NCBI RefSeq assembly: GCF_036345255.1
Contig: NZ_CP107783.1
Location: forward strand, 1,922,001-1,986,000
DNA from: Streptomyces sp. NBC_00569
GTDB taxonomy: Bacteria > Actinomycetota > Actinomycetes > Streptomycetales > Streptomycetaceae
Direction of reading: 5' to 3'
Length of the DNA stretch: 64,000 bases
Shown here: positions 43,077 through 50,629 of the stretch, piece after piece
Numbering within the stretch: the first letter of the stretch is position 1
Layout: the number at the start of each line of letters is the position of its first letter
Notes under the pieces: generated by a model
Database searches by the model: none
What the model saw: the letters and a program-made list of their open reading frames with translations, nothing else
Told to the model about the DNA's origin: nothing
Translations under genes and position numbers: made by a program

Positions 43077-43160
43077 TGGCCCCTGACACAGCCGTGTCCG
43101 GGCATTGAGGAGAAGCCCGTCCCAGCAAGCCGAGGGACCGCGGTTGACCTAACCTGACCA

Positions 43161-43200
43161 CGAGGCCCCGTCGTGCATCCCCCGTCGCGACGGGGCCTCG
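43161..43200. terminator. hairpin terminator after the VOC gene
   Basis: CGAGGCCCCGTCG (43161-43173) and CGACGGGGCCTCG (43188-43200) form a perfect 13-bp stem with a 14-base loop. Confidence 0.7.
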
Positions 43201-43362
43201 CTACACCTCGAACAGGGTTGCCCAACTCGTCACGCGACCAGCGCACGCCAACGCAACGATCCGCCGTCGCCTCGGTCACAGCGAGCACCCCAAACCACCC
43301 GTGAATCAGATCAGTTGCCCTCTTCAGTGTCGACGCCAGGACGTCCGCCCCCGACGTACCCA

Positions 43363-43400
43363 ACGGCCCCGCGCACCCACGCAACCGCGCGCGGGGCCGT
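43363..43400. terminator. second strong hairpin, orientation unclear
   Basis: ACGGCCCCGCGC (43363-43374) pairs perfectly with GCGCGGGGCCGT (43389-43400), loop 14 bases. No gene ends immediately beside it. Confidence 0.45.
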
Positions 43401-44037
43401 CCTTCGTTCACCGGGCCGGGCACTCCACAGCCCAGTGCCATACCTGTACAGGCTCACGCCCGGTGCTCCGGGCACTCCCGCCGCTGGTCGTCGCCGGCGA
43501 CGCCGCCACAGGGCTGCTTGCGGCACACGCACTCGGCGAAGGTGCCGCCCAGTGATTGATGCCGTGCTTCACGTACCCGGAAGCCCGGGCGATGGCCTCA
43601 ACATCACGAGGTGCAGACACGGCCAGCCTTCATGAGCGGGGATGCGATCCAGGTGGGCAACGGCGGTATGGGCACGTCCAGTTCGATGACATACCGTACG
43701 CCGTCAGCAACGGATCCGAGGCCGATGAGATAGCAGCCCCTGCGGCGGCCGGGTCCGCGTACGCCGATGCCCTGCCCCTGCGGGCTCCGCCGTCAGACGT
43801 ACGTGCTCGCCGGGCGACCTCAGCGCGGATGCCCGCGTCGCCCCCGGCGTGGATCTCAGGTTCGGCTATGTACCGTCACGTCGAAAGGAGCTGTGGGAGC
43901 CACTACGGGTCTTAAGCGGCTGCCACGGTGATCCGATTTACCCCTCGCACGAGTGACATACGCGCCGTGTACGGCACGTCGCGTGCCACGAACTCGCTAC
44001 GAAGATCACGTTCTGTTCGCGATCTTCAAGGAGTCTC

Positions 44038-44718
44038 GTGCGCACCTTCGCCCTCACCGCGACACTGCTCGCCGCCGTCACGGCGCTCGCCATCCCCACC
44101 GCTGCCGCGCAGGCGGCGCCCGGCCCGTTCGGCAGCCCCGGTGATGTCATCACCACCCCGATCCGGTTCGCCCTTAAGGCGCTGCCGGTCAAGGATGAGG
44201 ACCGCACCGGCTACCAGCGCACCAGCTTCAAGCACTGGATCGATGCCGACAAGGACGGCTGCAACACCCGGGCGGAAGTCCTCAAGGCTGAGGCGTTCAT
44301 GACCCCTGAGCAGGGCCCGAAGTGCAAGCTCACCGGCGGGCGCTGGTACTCGGAGTACGACGACCACTACATCGACGGAGCCAGTGGCCTCGATGTCGAC
44401 CACCGGGTGCCGCTCGCCGAAGCGTGGGACTCGGGCGCCTCACAGTGGAGCGCGGCAGAGCGCCAGGCCTACGCCAACGACCTGGGTGACGATCGTTCCC
44501 TGATCGCCGTGTCGGCGAAGTCGAACCGGAGCAAGGCCGACCAGGACCCCTCGACGTGGATGCCGCCGGCTGAGGGCGACCGCTGCGCGTACGTGCGGGA
44601 CTGGATTGTCGTGAAGGTGCGCTGGCAGCTCGCCATCGACCCTGCAGAGCAAGCGGCGCTTGCAGAGAACGCTGCCCGCTGCCCGAACGCGCCGGTGAAG
44701 GTGACACTCGCCAGGTAG
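44038..44718 (+). CDS. secreted HNH-type nuclease (DUF1524-like)
   Basis: 226 aa from GTG 44038 with AAGGAG just upstream. A Sec signal peptide (LTATLLAAVTALAIPTAAAQ) precedes a domain with the His-metal motif GLDVDHRVPLAEAWDSGASQ and the later NRSKADQDPSTWMPP. This is typical of extracellular Streptomyces nucleases, which release nutrients from DNA. Catalytic His sits in the DVDHRVP motif. Confidence 0.88.
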   Translation: MRTFALTATLLAAVTALAIPTAAAQAAPGPFGSPGDVITTPIRFALKALPVKDEDRTGYQRTSFKHWIDADKDGCNTRAEVLKAEAFMTPEQGPKCKLTGGRWYSEYDDHYIDGASGLDVDHRVPLAEAWDSGASQWSAAERQAYANDLGDDRSLIAVSAKSNRSKADQDPSTWMPPAEGDRCAYVRDWIVVKVRWQLAIDPAEQAALAENAARCPNAPVKVTLAR

Positions 44719-44744
44719 CACCGCGCGCAACTGCGCCGTTCGGC

Positions 44745-44772
44745 TGAGCCCTCGCCATGAGTCGGGGGCTCA
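44745..44772. terminator. hairpin terminator after the nuclease gene
   Basis: TGAGCCCTCG (44745-44754) pairs with CGGGGGCTCA (44763-44772), ten pairs including one wobble, with an 8-base loop. Confidence 0.6.
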
Positions 44773-44903
44773 TTGGCGTCCGCGATGAACCAGCCGCCTG
44801 AGCTCACCCCTGGCCGGCGCACCCCGCTTTGCGCTCTTCCGCGGCCGCCGTGGAGGGAAGGACACTGCAGACCACGAACCAATCGGTATGGGAGGTGGCG
44901 TGC

Positions 44904-46610
44904 GTGCCTCAAGACCAGCGCCTTGTGCAGACCGCGGTGATGGGCAGTGCGGAATCGGAGATACCCGTCCTGCTGCCGATGCAAGGTGGCCAGGCGATCC
45001 TGTTCCGCCAGGCCCACGCCGGGGACACGTTCTGGTGCGGGCAGTGGCTGGGCGGATGCAAGGGTCGTCTGACCATCAAGACCTACGCTGACCGCGTCGC
45101 CCATTTCGCCCATGTCCCTGGCCCCGGACGTCTCCCATGCAGCAGGGCGTCGGTGGGCGTCTCCGGCGCCGATCACCTCTACATCAAGCAGCAGATCCTC
45201 GCCTGGCTGGGCAGCCACGGCATCGGCGCCAGCGCGCACCTGCCCCAGGACACCGAACGGCTGGGCAGCGAGGTGCTGTTCGAGCCGGACGGTCACGGCT
45301 GCCTGCGGGTTCTGCTGGACCAGGACTCCGTGCTTGACGCACCCGGGGACGGCACTCAGCTGATACTCGGCCCGCACGTCGCGCACGATCCGCGGCGGCT
45401 CACCCTCGACGGCTATGTGCTGCGCATCCGCTGCGACACGGACAGCACCGGACGCCGCGTCATGATCGGCACTCAACTGCACGGCCACACCGAGTGGTTC
45501 AGCCTGGATGCCTGCCGCCTCACGCCGTGGGGTCTGTCCACGCCCGCGGTCGAGGAGGTCCGCCGCCTGCGCAGCAGCACTCGCCCGCTTGCTGTCTTCC
45601 CGCACCGCCTCGTGCCGGCCCAGAGCACAGCCGTCCGGCCGGTGGCCGCGCCGCAGGCGTCGGATGACCGCCAGGCCGCGTTCAGCGCCCTGCACCAGGC
45701 AGTCGAGGGCGAGCACACCAGCAGCGAACTGCGCCACTGCCTCACCCGCGCCGAGACAGTCACCCGCGGCGGCGCGAGCGCCGAGGAGAACGCCCTGCTG
45801 CGCCGCGCCTCGGACGTGCTCCTGCGCAGGGAACGCGGTGTTGGCGTCAGTGCCCCGCCGCCTCCCGCGTCGCGGCGCGGCCATGTCTCCCACACCGGCC
45901 GGCGCCGCAAGAGCCGCGCAGGGCAGGCGGCCGAGGCGGTCGCCGACCTCCTGGACACTCTCGACCGGCGGCGCAGCCACCTGCGTCCCGGCGAGCAACA
46001 GCGTCTGGTGAACCAACTGCAGGACAAGGCCCGTGTCGCCGGGCCCTGGCTGACCCAGACGCAGCGCAAACAGATCAGCGTCTGGAGAAAGCGCACCAAT
46101 CCTGCGACTGCAGCACCCACCAAGCCGCCGACTGCGCCTGCCGCGCAAGCCTCCCAGCCTCCCGCACACGCCGCCTCACAGCCCTCCGCACGCCCTTCGG
46201 TCACAGGGCAGCGAAAGAGCGGCGGCCCGCGCCCCGCGTCTGCCCCGGTGGCCATCCCCAGCGATATCGACGCCGTGGCGGACGCGGCACGCGATGTCCT
46301 CGAACACACTGCCCGGCTCGGCGCGACCATCGACTGGAACCGTCTGTGCTCCCAGGTCAAGGGGCTGTCCGAGCTGACCAAGGAACAGCAGCGGCACGCT
46401 CTTGAGGTCGCGTCCGCCCGCTCACGCTCCACCCACTCGCTGACCGCCTTGGTCACTGACGACGGTGGGAAGCCGGACCCCTGCTACCAGCACGCCGGCG
46501 ACGGCTCGGCCGCCCAGTCGGCCTGGCGCAAAGCCGTGGCGGACGTTCACGCCTCCTACCGTCCCGTCGTTCCCCCACCCGGTGCTCGCCCGGACGGGTT
46601 CAGGGCGTGA
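44904..46610 (+). CDS. CoiA-like competence/nuclease-related protein
   Basis: 568 aa from GTG 44904, chosen for the GGGAGGTGG just upstream. The N-terminal part (FWCGQWLGGCKGRLTIKTYA, HFAHVPG, LPCSRAS, HLYIKQQILAWL) resembles the cysteine-containing region and nuclease start of CoiA-like proteins, which act on incoming DNA. A long helical middle and a Pro/Ala-rich linker lead to a separate C-terminal domain (ARLGATIDWNRLCSQVKGLS). The role is uncertain. Confidence 0.55.
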   Translation: MPQDQRLVQTAVMGSAESEIPVLLPMQGGQAILFRQAHAGDTFWCGQWLGGCKGRLTIKTYADRVAHFAHVPGPGRLPCSRASVGVSGADHLYIKQQILAWLGSHGIGASAHLPQDTERLGSEVLFEPDGHGCLRVLLDQDSVLDAPGDGTQLILGPHVAHDPRRLTLDGYVLRIRCDTDSTGRRVMIGTQLHGHTEWFSLDACRLTPWGLSTPAVEEVRRLRSSTRPLAVFPHRLVPAQSTAVRPVAAPQASDDRQAAFSALHQAVEGEHTSSELRHCLTRAETVTRGGASAEENALLRRASDVLLRRERGVGVSAPPPPASRRGHVSHTGRRRKSRAGQAAEAVADLLDTLDRRRSHLRPGEQQRLVNQLQDKARVAGPWLTQTQRKQISVWRKRTNPATAAPTKPPTAPAAQASQPPAHAASQPSARPSVTGQRKSGGPRPASAPVAIPSDIDAVADAARDVLEHTARLGATIDWNRLCSQVKGLSELTKEQQRHALEVASARSRSTHSLTALVTDDGGKPDPCYQHAGDGSAAQSAWRKAVADVHASYRPVVPPPGARPDGFRA

Positions 46611-46807
46611 CGCGTACCGAGTGCCAGGGCCCGCTACTTGGCCGGCGGTGACACCGGGACCAGGAGCGCCCGGGGACGAGTGGCCCCAGCAGATCTCGCC
46701 TCAGGAGAGAGGTTTGCTTAACGTGATCTTGGCCGGGACACGACCACCGAAAACATGCACGCCCAACAGCCCTGCGTGCTGCAGAAGGTGGCCTCATGAC
46801 TGCCCTC

Positions 46808-47314
46808 TCAGTGGTGCCAGGGCAGCATGACCGGCTCAGTCGGAATACGCCCAGCAACGAGCTCTGTAGCAAGCTCGGCCAGGCCGAACGGATAGATGGT
46901 GTCGCTGCTGACAGCCAGCTCATGAAGCGTCCACCAACGGTGCCCCGCATGGTATTTGCGCTCGTGGGCGTCCTGACCGCTGATATCGACCCGGTGAGCC
47001 GCGATCCGAAGGTGAAAGAAGTCGTCCCGAAAGATCCCTTCAGCCCATCCGAGGTCTGCATACCCGGAGGTCTCCGCCACCTTGGGCCCGAGAGCCTCCC
47101 GAGACACGGACAGGCCTGTCTCCTCGCGCAGTTCCCGAACCGCTGCCTCAGCCAGGGTCTCCCCGTCCTCAACACCCCCACCGGGGGTGATCCACCCGTG
47201 GCCGGCATCGGGGTCCTCGGAGTCGCGAAAGAACTTCAGCAGCAAGATTCGATCCGTCTCGTCGATCAGCAGTACACGAGCGGAACGACGGCGATAGCTC
47301 TCTTGATCGGGCAC
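46808..47314 (-). CDS. NUDIX hydrolase
   Basis: 168 aa with a canonical Nudix box (GGGVEDGETLAEAAVRELRE followed by ETGL). The WITPGGG lead and TSGYADLGWAEGIFRDDFFH insert suggest the ADP-sugar or (d)NTP pyrophosphohydrolase-like group. It is not closely similar to the NUDIX protein at 12592. Confidence 0.92.
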   Translation of the reverse strand: MPDQESYRRRSARVLLIDETDRILLLKFFRDSEDPDAGHGWITPGGGVEDGETLAEAAVRELREETGLSVSREALGPKVAETSGYADLGWAEGIFRDDFFHLRIAAHRVDISGQDAHERKYHAGHRWWTLHELAVSSDTIYPFGLAELATELVAGRIPTEPVMLPWHH

Positions 47315-47400
47315 TTGAGCAGGCTAGTCAGGCCGAGGCGAACGCGCCTGTGCGACGCCGGACCTCAAGCGCTGAGCTCCTTCGATGCTTTTGCAAGTGA

Positions 47401-47952
47401 TCAAGTCCCCTGCCGTTGCCCCAACAGTCGGGCCTGTTCTCTCTTCAGCGCGGAGAATCCCTGGAGCGCGTAGGCGGCGAGCTCCTCGCTGGGGAACGAC
47501 ACCACCGAGAGGTGCCGGTCGTGGTGTCCCTGCGCCCACCGGGCAGTTGCGATCTCATAGCCAGACACGTGGGCGCACAGTTGGAGCAGAAGCGGCGGCA
47601 TCGCTGGTTCGCTCAACAGGTCCGCGTGTTTGATGACCAGGTCGCGCATTGCCTGGATGTTCGGAAGAAAGACGGTAGTGACCCACAGCCGCCACTCGGT
47701 GAGCTCTTCAGGAGTGGGCGGGGGCTCATGAACGAATGGCGACTTTCCGCCGGGACGAGCGTGACGTTCCACGAACGCGCTGAACGTGCGGCTGTTCGCT
47801 TCCGTGAGGGCGAACAGCGGACCGTTGAAGTCGCTGAGCTGGCGATTCACGCGAGCAAGACGTTCCTGACGCTGCGATAAACGCAAGCTGTTGAGGTAGG
47901 TGACGACATAGCCGACGAACGCCAGCCCGATGGTGACGACCACTGCGATCAT
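47401..47952 (-). CDS. membrane-anchored hypothetical protein
   Basis: 183 aa. One N-terminal helix (IAVVVTIGLAFVGYVVTYLN), a basic coiled segment (LRLSQRQERLARVNRQLSDF) and a soluble helical domain containing TTVFLPNIQAMRDLVIKHAD. The same layout is common in Streptomyces proteins of unknown function. Confidence 0.75.
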   Translation of the reverse strand: MIAVVVTIGLAFVGYVVTYLNSLRLSQRQERLARVNRQLSDFNGPLFALTEANSRTFSAFVERHARPGGKSPFVHEPPPTPEELTEWRLWVTTVFLPNIQAMRDLVIKHADLLSEPAMPPLLLQLCAHVSGYEIATARWAQGHHDRHLSVVSFPSEELAAYALQGFSALKREQARLLGQRQGT

Positions 47953-48158
47953 GAGGGGCGATGCTAGCGAGCGGTGCGCCCCCTGGTCAGACGGCCGTAG
48001 CAGATACGGATTGCAGCGATACCCGCGAAGGCAGGAAGTGGTCGACCTTGCCTTCGTGGCGGCGGTGGAGTCTGCGGACGCCGCCGAGCCAGCTCACTGT
48101 CCGTTCGCCGGTCAGCGGTGTCGGCCGAGCCTGGCCGAGGAGTCGACGCCATTGCGGG

Positions 48159-49337
48159 CTATCCGAGGCGTGACGCGGCGGCTTTGGAGCCACAGCACCT
48201 TGGTTCCTCGGGCCGGAGCAATTGCTGGGCTACGAGCTCGGAGCGGGTCAGCTCGAGCAACCGCCCCATCCAGTTTCGTCCCCGAGCGTCGGGGATGTCT
48301 CTCCAGAAGGGTGAGTCCGAGAGGCCGGTGTAGCTGATCCTGGCGTCCCCTGTGGAAACGAGAACCTGGGCGAGTTCAGGGTGCTGAGTGAACTTCGCGC
48401 GAAGGAGCTCTGCCATGACCGCGAGCCGAACGTTGGGCCAGTCACTCCGGTGCGTTGCCTGGCCACCCAGGTCGTGTGCCTCTCTGCCGGAGGCCGCATC
48501 CCGGATTCTGCTTCTGTCAGAACCGTCGGCTGCCGACAGCGCCCAGTACCCGTGCAGCACGGACGCATAGGATTCGCCGGCGAACACGATCTGTGCAGGG
48601 AAGTCGTTGCGGAGCATGAACAGACCCGGCTGCTCAGGCCACCCCCGTGGGTAGACGGTTTCGTGCAGGATGAGAGCCGGTCGGCCGGGCCCTGAAGGAT
48701 CGTCGGCATGCTGGATGGCTCGCCGCTCCTGCTCGCTCTGGACTCCCTGATTTCCGTGGCTGAAGTAGTCCAGGACGTCCTGATGCATCTCCGCTGTCGC
48801 TACCGGGCCATCGCCGTCGACGGCCTCACCAATGTTCGTGAGCAGGATCCGCAAGGGACGGTCCTGAAGGTCCATATCTCCGAGGACATAGATCCGAAGA
48901 TATGATGGAACCGCAAGATATGCCGCTCGGAGAAGTGCTCGGGTGGACTCGGCTGGCTCCTGCTGAAAGCGTCGGATCGCATCCCAGCAGCGTTGCCCGG
49001 CAGTTGGTCGCTCATTGAGTGCTTCGATGCGGTCAGTGACTTCCAGAAGAAATCCCTCTGGTGTCAGCGGTTCGCCGTGACGGGAGGCCCACTTCGATGG
49101 TTCGTCGGGAAGCGTTGGAGTCTCAGGGTTGGTCACTGCCAATCGGCCCGTTGCCAGCATCTTCTCGAGGCCGGCCAGGTCAGTACGTTCTCCGCAGGTG
49201 ATCGCTCCGTCCGCGAAGACAATCAAGTCGTCGAGGTAGTACTCACTGTCTGCTCGATAACGCCGCCAGATGTGGCACCAGGCCCCATCGATCCTCTCTC
49301 TGTCCACCATCCGATATGTCGGTCCCCGCCACGTCAT
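48159..49337 (-). CDS. NADAR-domain protein with N-terminal extension
   Basis: 392 aa. The C-terminal part (about 240-375) carries NADAR features: NDFPAQIVFAGESYASVLHG, HDLGGQATHRSDWPNVRLAV, ELLRAKFTQHPELAQVLVST and RGRNWMGRLLELTRSEL. NADAR proteins act on ADP-ribose or N-glycosidic nucleotide derivatives, and some remove ADP-ribose from guanine in toxin-antitoxin or antiphage settings. The N-terminal 230 residues are an unassigned domain. No DarT-like toxin is adjacent. Confidence 0.8.
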   Translation of the reverse strand: MTWRGPTYRMVDRERIDGAWCHIWRRYRADSEYYLDDLIVFADGAITCGERTDLAGLEKMLATGRLAVTNPETPTLPDEPSKWASRHGEPLTPEGFLLEVTDRIEALNERPTAGQRCWDAIRRFQQEPAESTRALLRAAYLAVPSYLRIYVLGDMDLQDRPLRILLTNIGEAVDGDGPVATAEMHQDVLDYFSHGNQGVQSEQERRAIQHADDPSGPGRPALILHETVYPRGWPEQPGLFMLRNDFPAQIVFAGESYASVLHGYWALSAADGSDRSRIRDAASGREAHDLGGQATHRSDWPNVRLAVMAELLRAKFTQHPELAQVLVSTGDARISYTGLSDSPFWRDIPDARGRNWMGRLLELTRSELVAQQLLRPEEPRCCGSKAAASRLG

Positions 49338-49775
49338 GGGCGCACGCTATCGCCTGCGAGACGATCACGGGAGTGGCGCGGGAGTCCCCAGGTCGCTGCT
49401 TCTTGCCCGGTCAGGGACTGAGGTGGAACGTTCGAGGACGGCCAGAGTGGTGCGAGGGTTCTTGGCGAATGCTCTGCCAGCGTCGGCCCCCTCTGGTATG
49501 TCCCAGCAACAACAGCCGCCAGAACTTCGAGCTGAACGCGCCCTGCGGAACTCGCGCCGTGCGGCGGCGCCGACCAACACCGCCGCACGCCGCTCAGAGC
49601 CAGCGCGAAATGCTGCCGCCGGCGCCATCGTCCAGGCCCGCTTCCTGCTCGGTCGAGAGACGGAGCAAGTGAGGCGACGAGCAGCACTGGCCGATCCGCC
49701 TGCTGCGGGCCTCGCCCGCGCTGCCAGGCTCCACCCACGATCTGATGGCCACCCGCACTCACGGCAGACCCAGTC
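49338..49775. other. non-coding stretch with IS remnant
   Basis: No intact gene. It includes an IS5-type transposase fragment near 49688-49765, in which the plus strand reads RLLRASPALPGSTHDLMATR. This is the same family as the pseudogene at 34296-35113. Confidence 0.5.
49688..49765 (+). pseudogene. IS5-type transposase fragment
   Basis: About 25 codons (RLLRASPALPGSTHDLMATR, then THG) matching the 'LRASPALPGSTHDLTAAR' core of IS5-type transposases. No start or end remains. Confidence 0.55.
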
Positions 49776-50084
49776 TCACCCGCGTCGAGCGTCGCCCGCG
49801 CACCGTTCGGCCGCCGCGTGGATCGCGTGGACGTAGGCGGCGTCCAACGCCTGCACCTCACCGGAGAGTTTTTCGAAGGGAACGAGGCTCCGGTGGTCGC
49901 TGCCACGGCTCAGCATCCAGGCCGTCCACGCGTCGTGGACGTCTGAGGCGGTCGTCCGGGTGCCCTTGGCTCGCATCAGCACCGCGTACCCAAGGAACAA
50001 CGACTCGTCGTCGCCCGGGGGTTCGGCGGTGGGAGGTAGGAGGCTCCGGATGAGCTTGGCCGCTTCGGTGAGGTATGTGGTCAT
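49776..50084 (-). CDS. small soluble hypothetical protein, third gene of the membrane operon
   Basis: 102 aa from ATG 50084, which overlaps the stop of the upstream gene (ATGA). It is helical (TEAAKLIRSLLPPTAEPPGD, KLSGEVQALDAAYVHAIHAA), like the DUF7701-type proteins in actinobacteria. It would be translated in a fixed ratio with the membrane proteins. Function unknown. Confidence 0.65.
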   Translation of the reverse strand: MTTYLTEAAKLIRSLLPPTAEPPGDDESLFLGYAVLMRAKGTRTTASDVHDAWTAWMLSRGSDHRSLVPFEKLSGEVQALDAAYVHAIHAAAERCAGDARRG

Positions 50085-50629
50085 CCGCTCAGTCTGCCCG
50101 CGAGAAGCAGAACATGCAGGGCCGCCAGGAGAAGGGGGATGAGACGTTCGGTCTCGCCCAGTTCGAGGTACCTGAACCGGCGTAGTCTCCGGCGCTGCTT
50201 CAGGCTCGTCCACTCGTCGGTGTAGATCTTGGCTGGCAGTTGCTCCTCCAGCTTGTTGATGACTTCGAACTTTGCCTGGTTGAGCAGCTGGTAGCTGCGG
50301 AGTTGCAGCCACCAGAAGGCGGAGAGGGTGCAGCCAGTCAGGGCGATGGTCAGCGCCGCGTACCAACTGACGCGGTGGGCGGTTGAGTCCACCAGGCCGA
50401 CACCGGCCAGCAGCGTGGTCTGGATGCCCAAGAAGAAGCTGTTGGCGGCACCGCGTCGGGCCGAGACTCGGTCCGCCATTTCGACGGCCAGTGCGTAACC
50501 CGCCATGAAATCACCGTTCCTGACGGTGGGTGAGGTGGGCTGTGGGGTGGAGGCGGGGTCCGACTGCCCGGGGACGGTGGGGCCGGTCCGGCGCAGGGCT
50601 GCTCGGCGCCCCGGATCGTCAATGGTCAT
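50081..50629 (-). CDS. RipA-family/SLATT-like membrane protein
   Basis: 182 aa from ATG 50629 (ATGA overlap with the upstream stop). Two helices (GAANSFFLGIQTTLLAGVGL and YAALTIALTGCTLSAFWWLQ) are followed by an amphipathic helix bundle (LLNQAKFEVINKLEEQLPAK) and a terminal hydrophobic helix (LIPLLLAALHVLLLAGRLSG). This matches the RipA-type octameric membrane protein and the SLATT pore-forming effector topology. In known defence systems such proteins are proposed to permeabilise the membrane once activated. Confidence 0.7.
   Translation of the reverse strand: MTIDDPGRRAALRRTGPTVPGQSDPASTPQPTSPTVRNGDFMAGYALAVEMADRVSARRGAANSFFLGIQTTLLAGVGLVDSTAHRVSWYAALTIALTGCTLSAFWWLQLRSYQLLNQAKFEVINKLEEQLPAKIYTDEWTSLKQRRRLRRFRYLELGETERLIPLLLAALHVLLLAGRLSG

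Larger units (their letters stand above)
43077..44037. other. roughly 960-bp stretch without a credible gene
   Basis: Contains two strong hairpins (43161-43200 and 43363-43400) and, near 43455-43555, a short frame ending LVVAGDAATGLLAAHALGEG that may be the tail of a lost gene. The last 120 bp should hold the promoter of the nuclease gene. Confidence 0.4.

Noticed and set aside
41539-44718. Imm49-like protein and secreted HNH nuclease as a toxin-immunity pair
   Set aside because: They are separated by a VOC gene and about 1 kb of non-coding DNA, and the nuclease has a simple Sec signal, not a polymorphic-toxin architecture.
44469-46169. Minus-strand 566-codon frame
   Set aside because: Antisense to the secreted nuclease and CoiA-like genes; composition typical of shadow frames.
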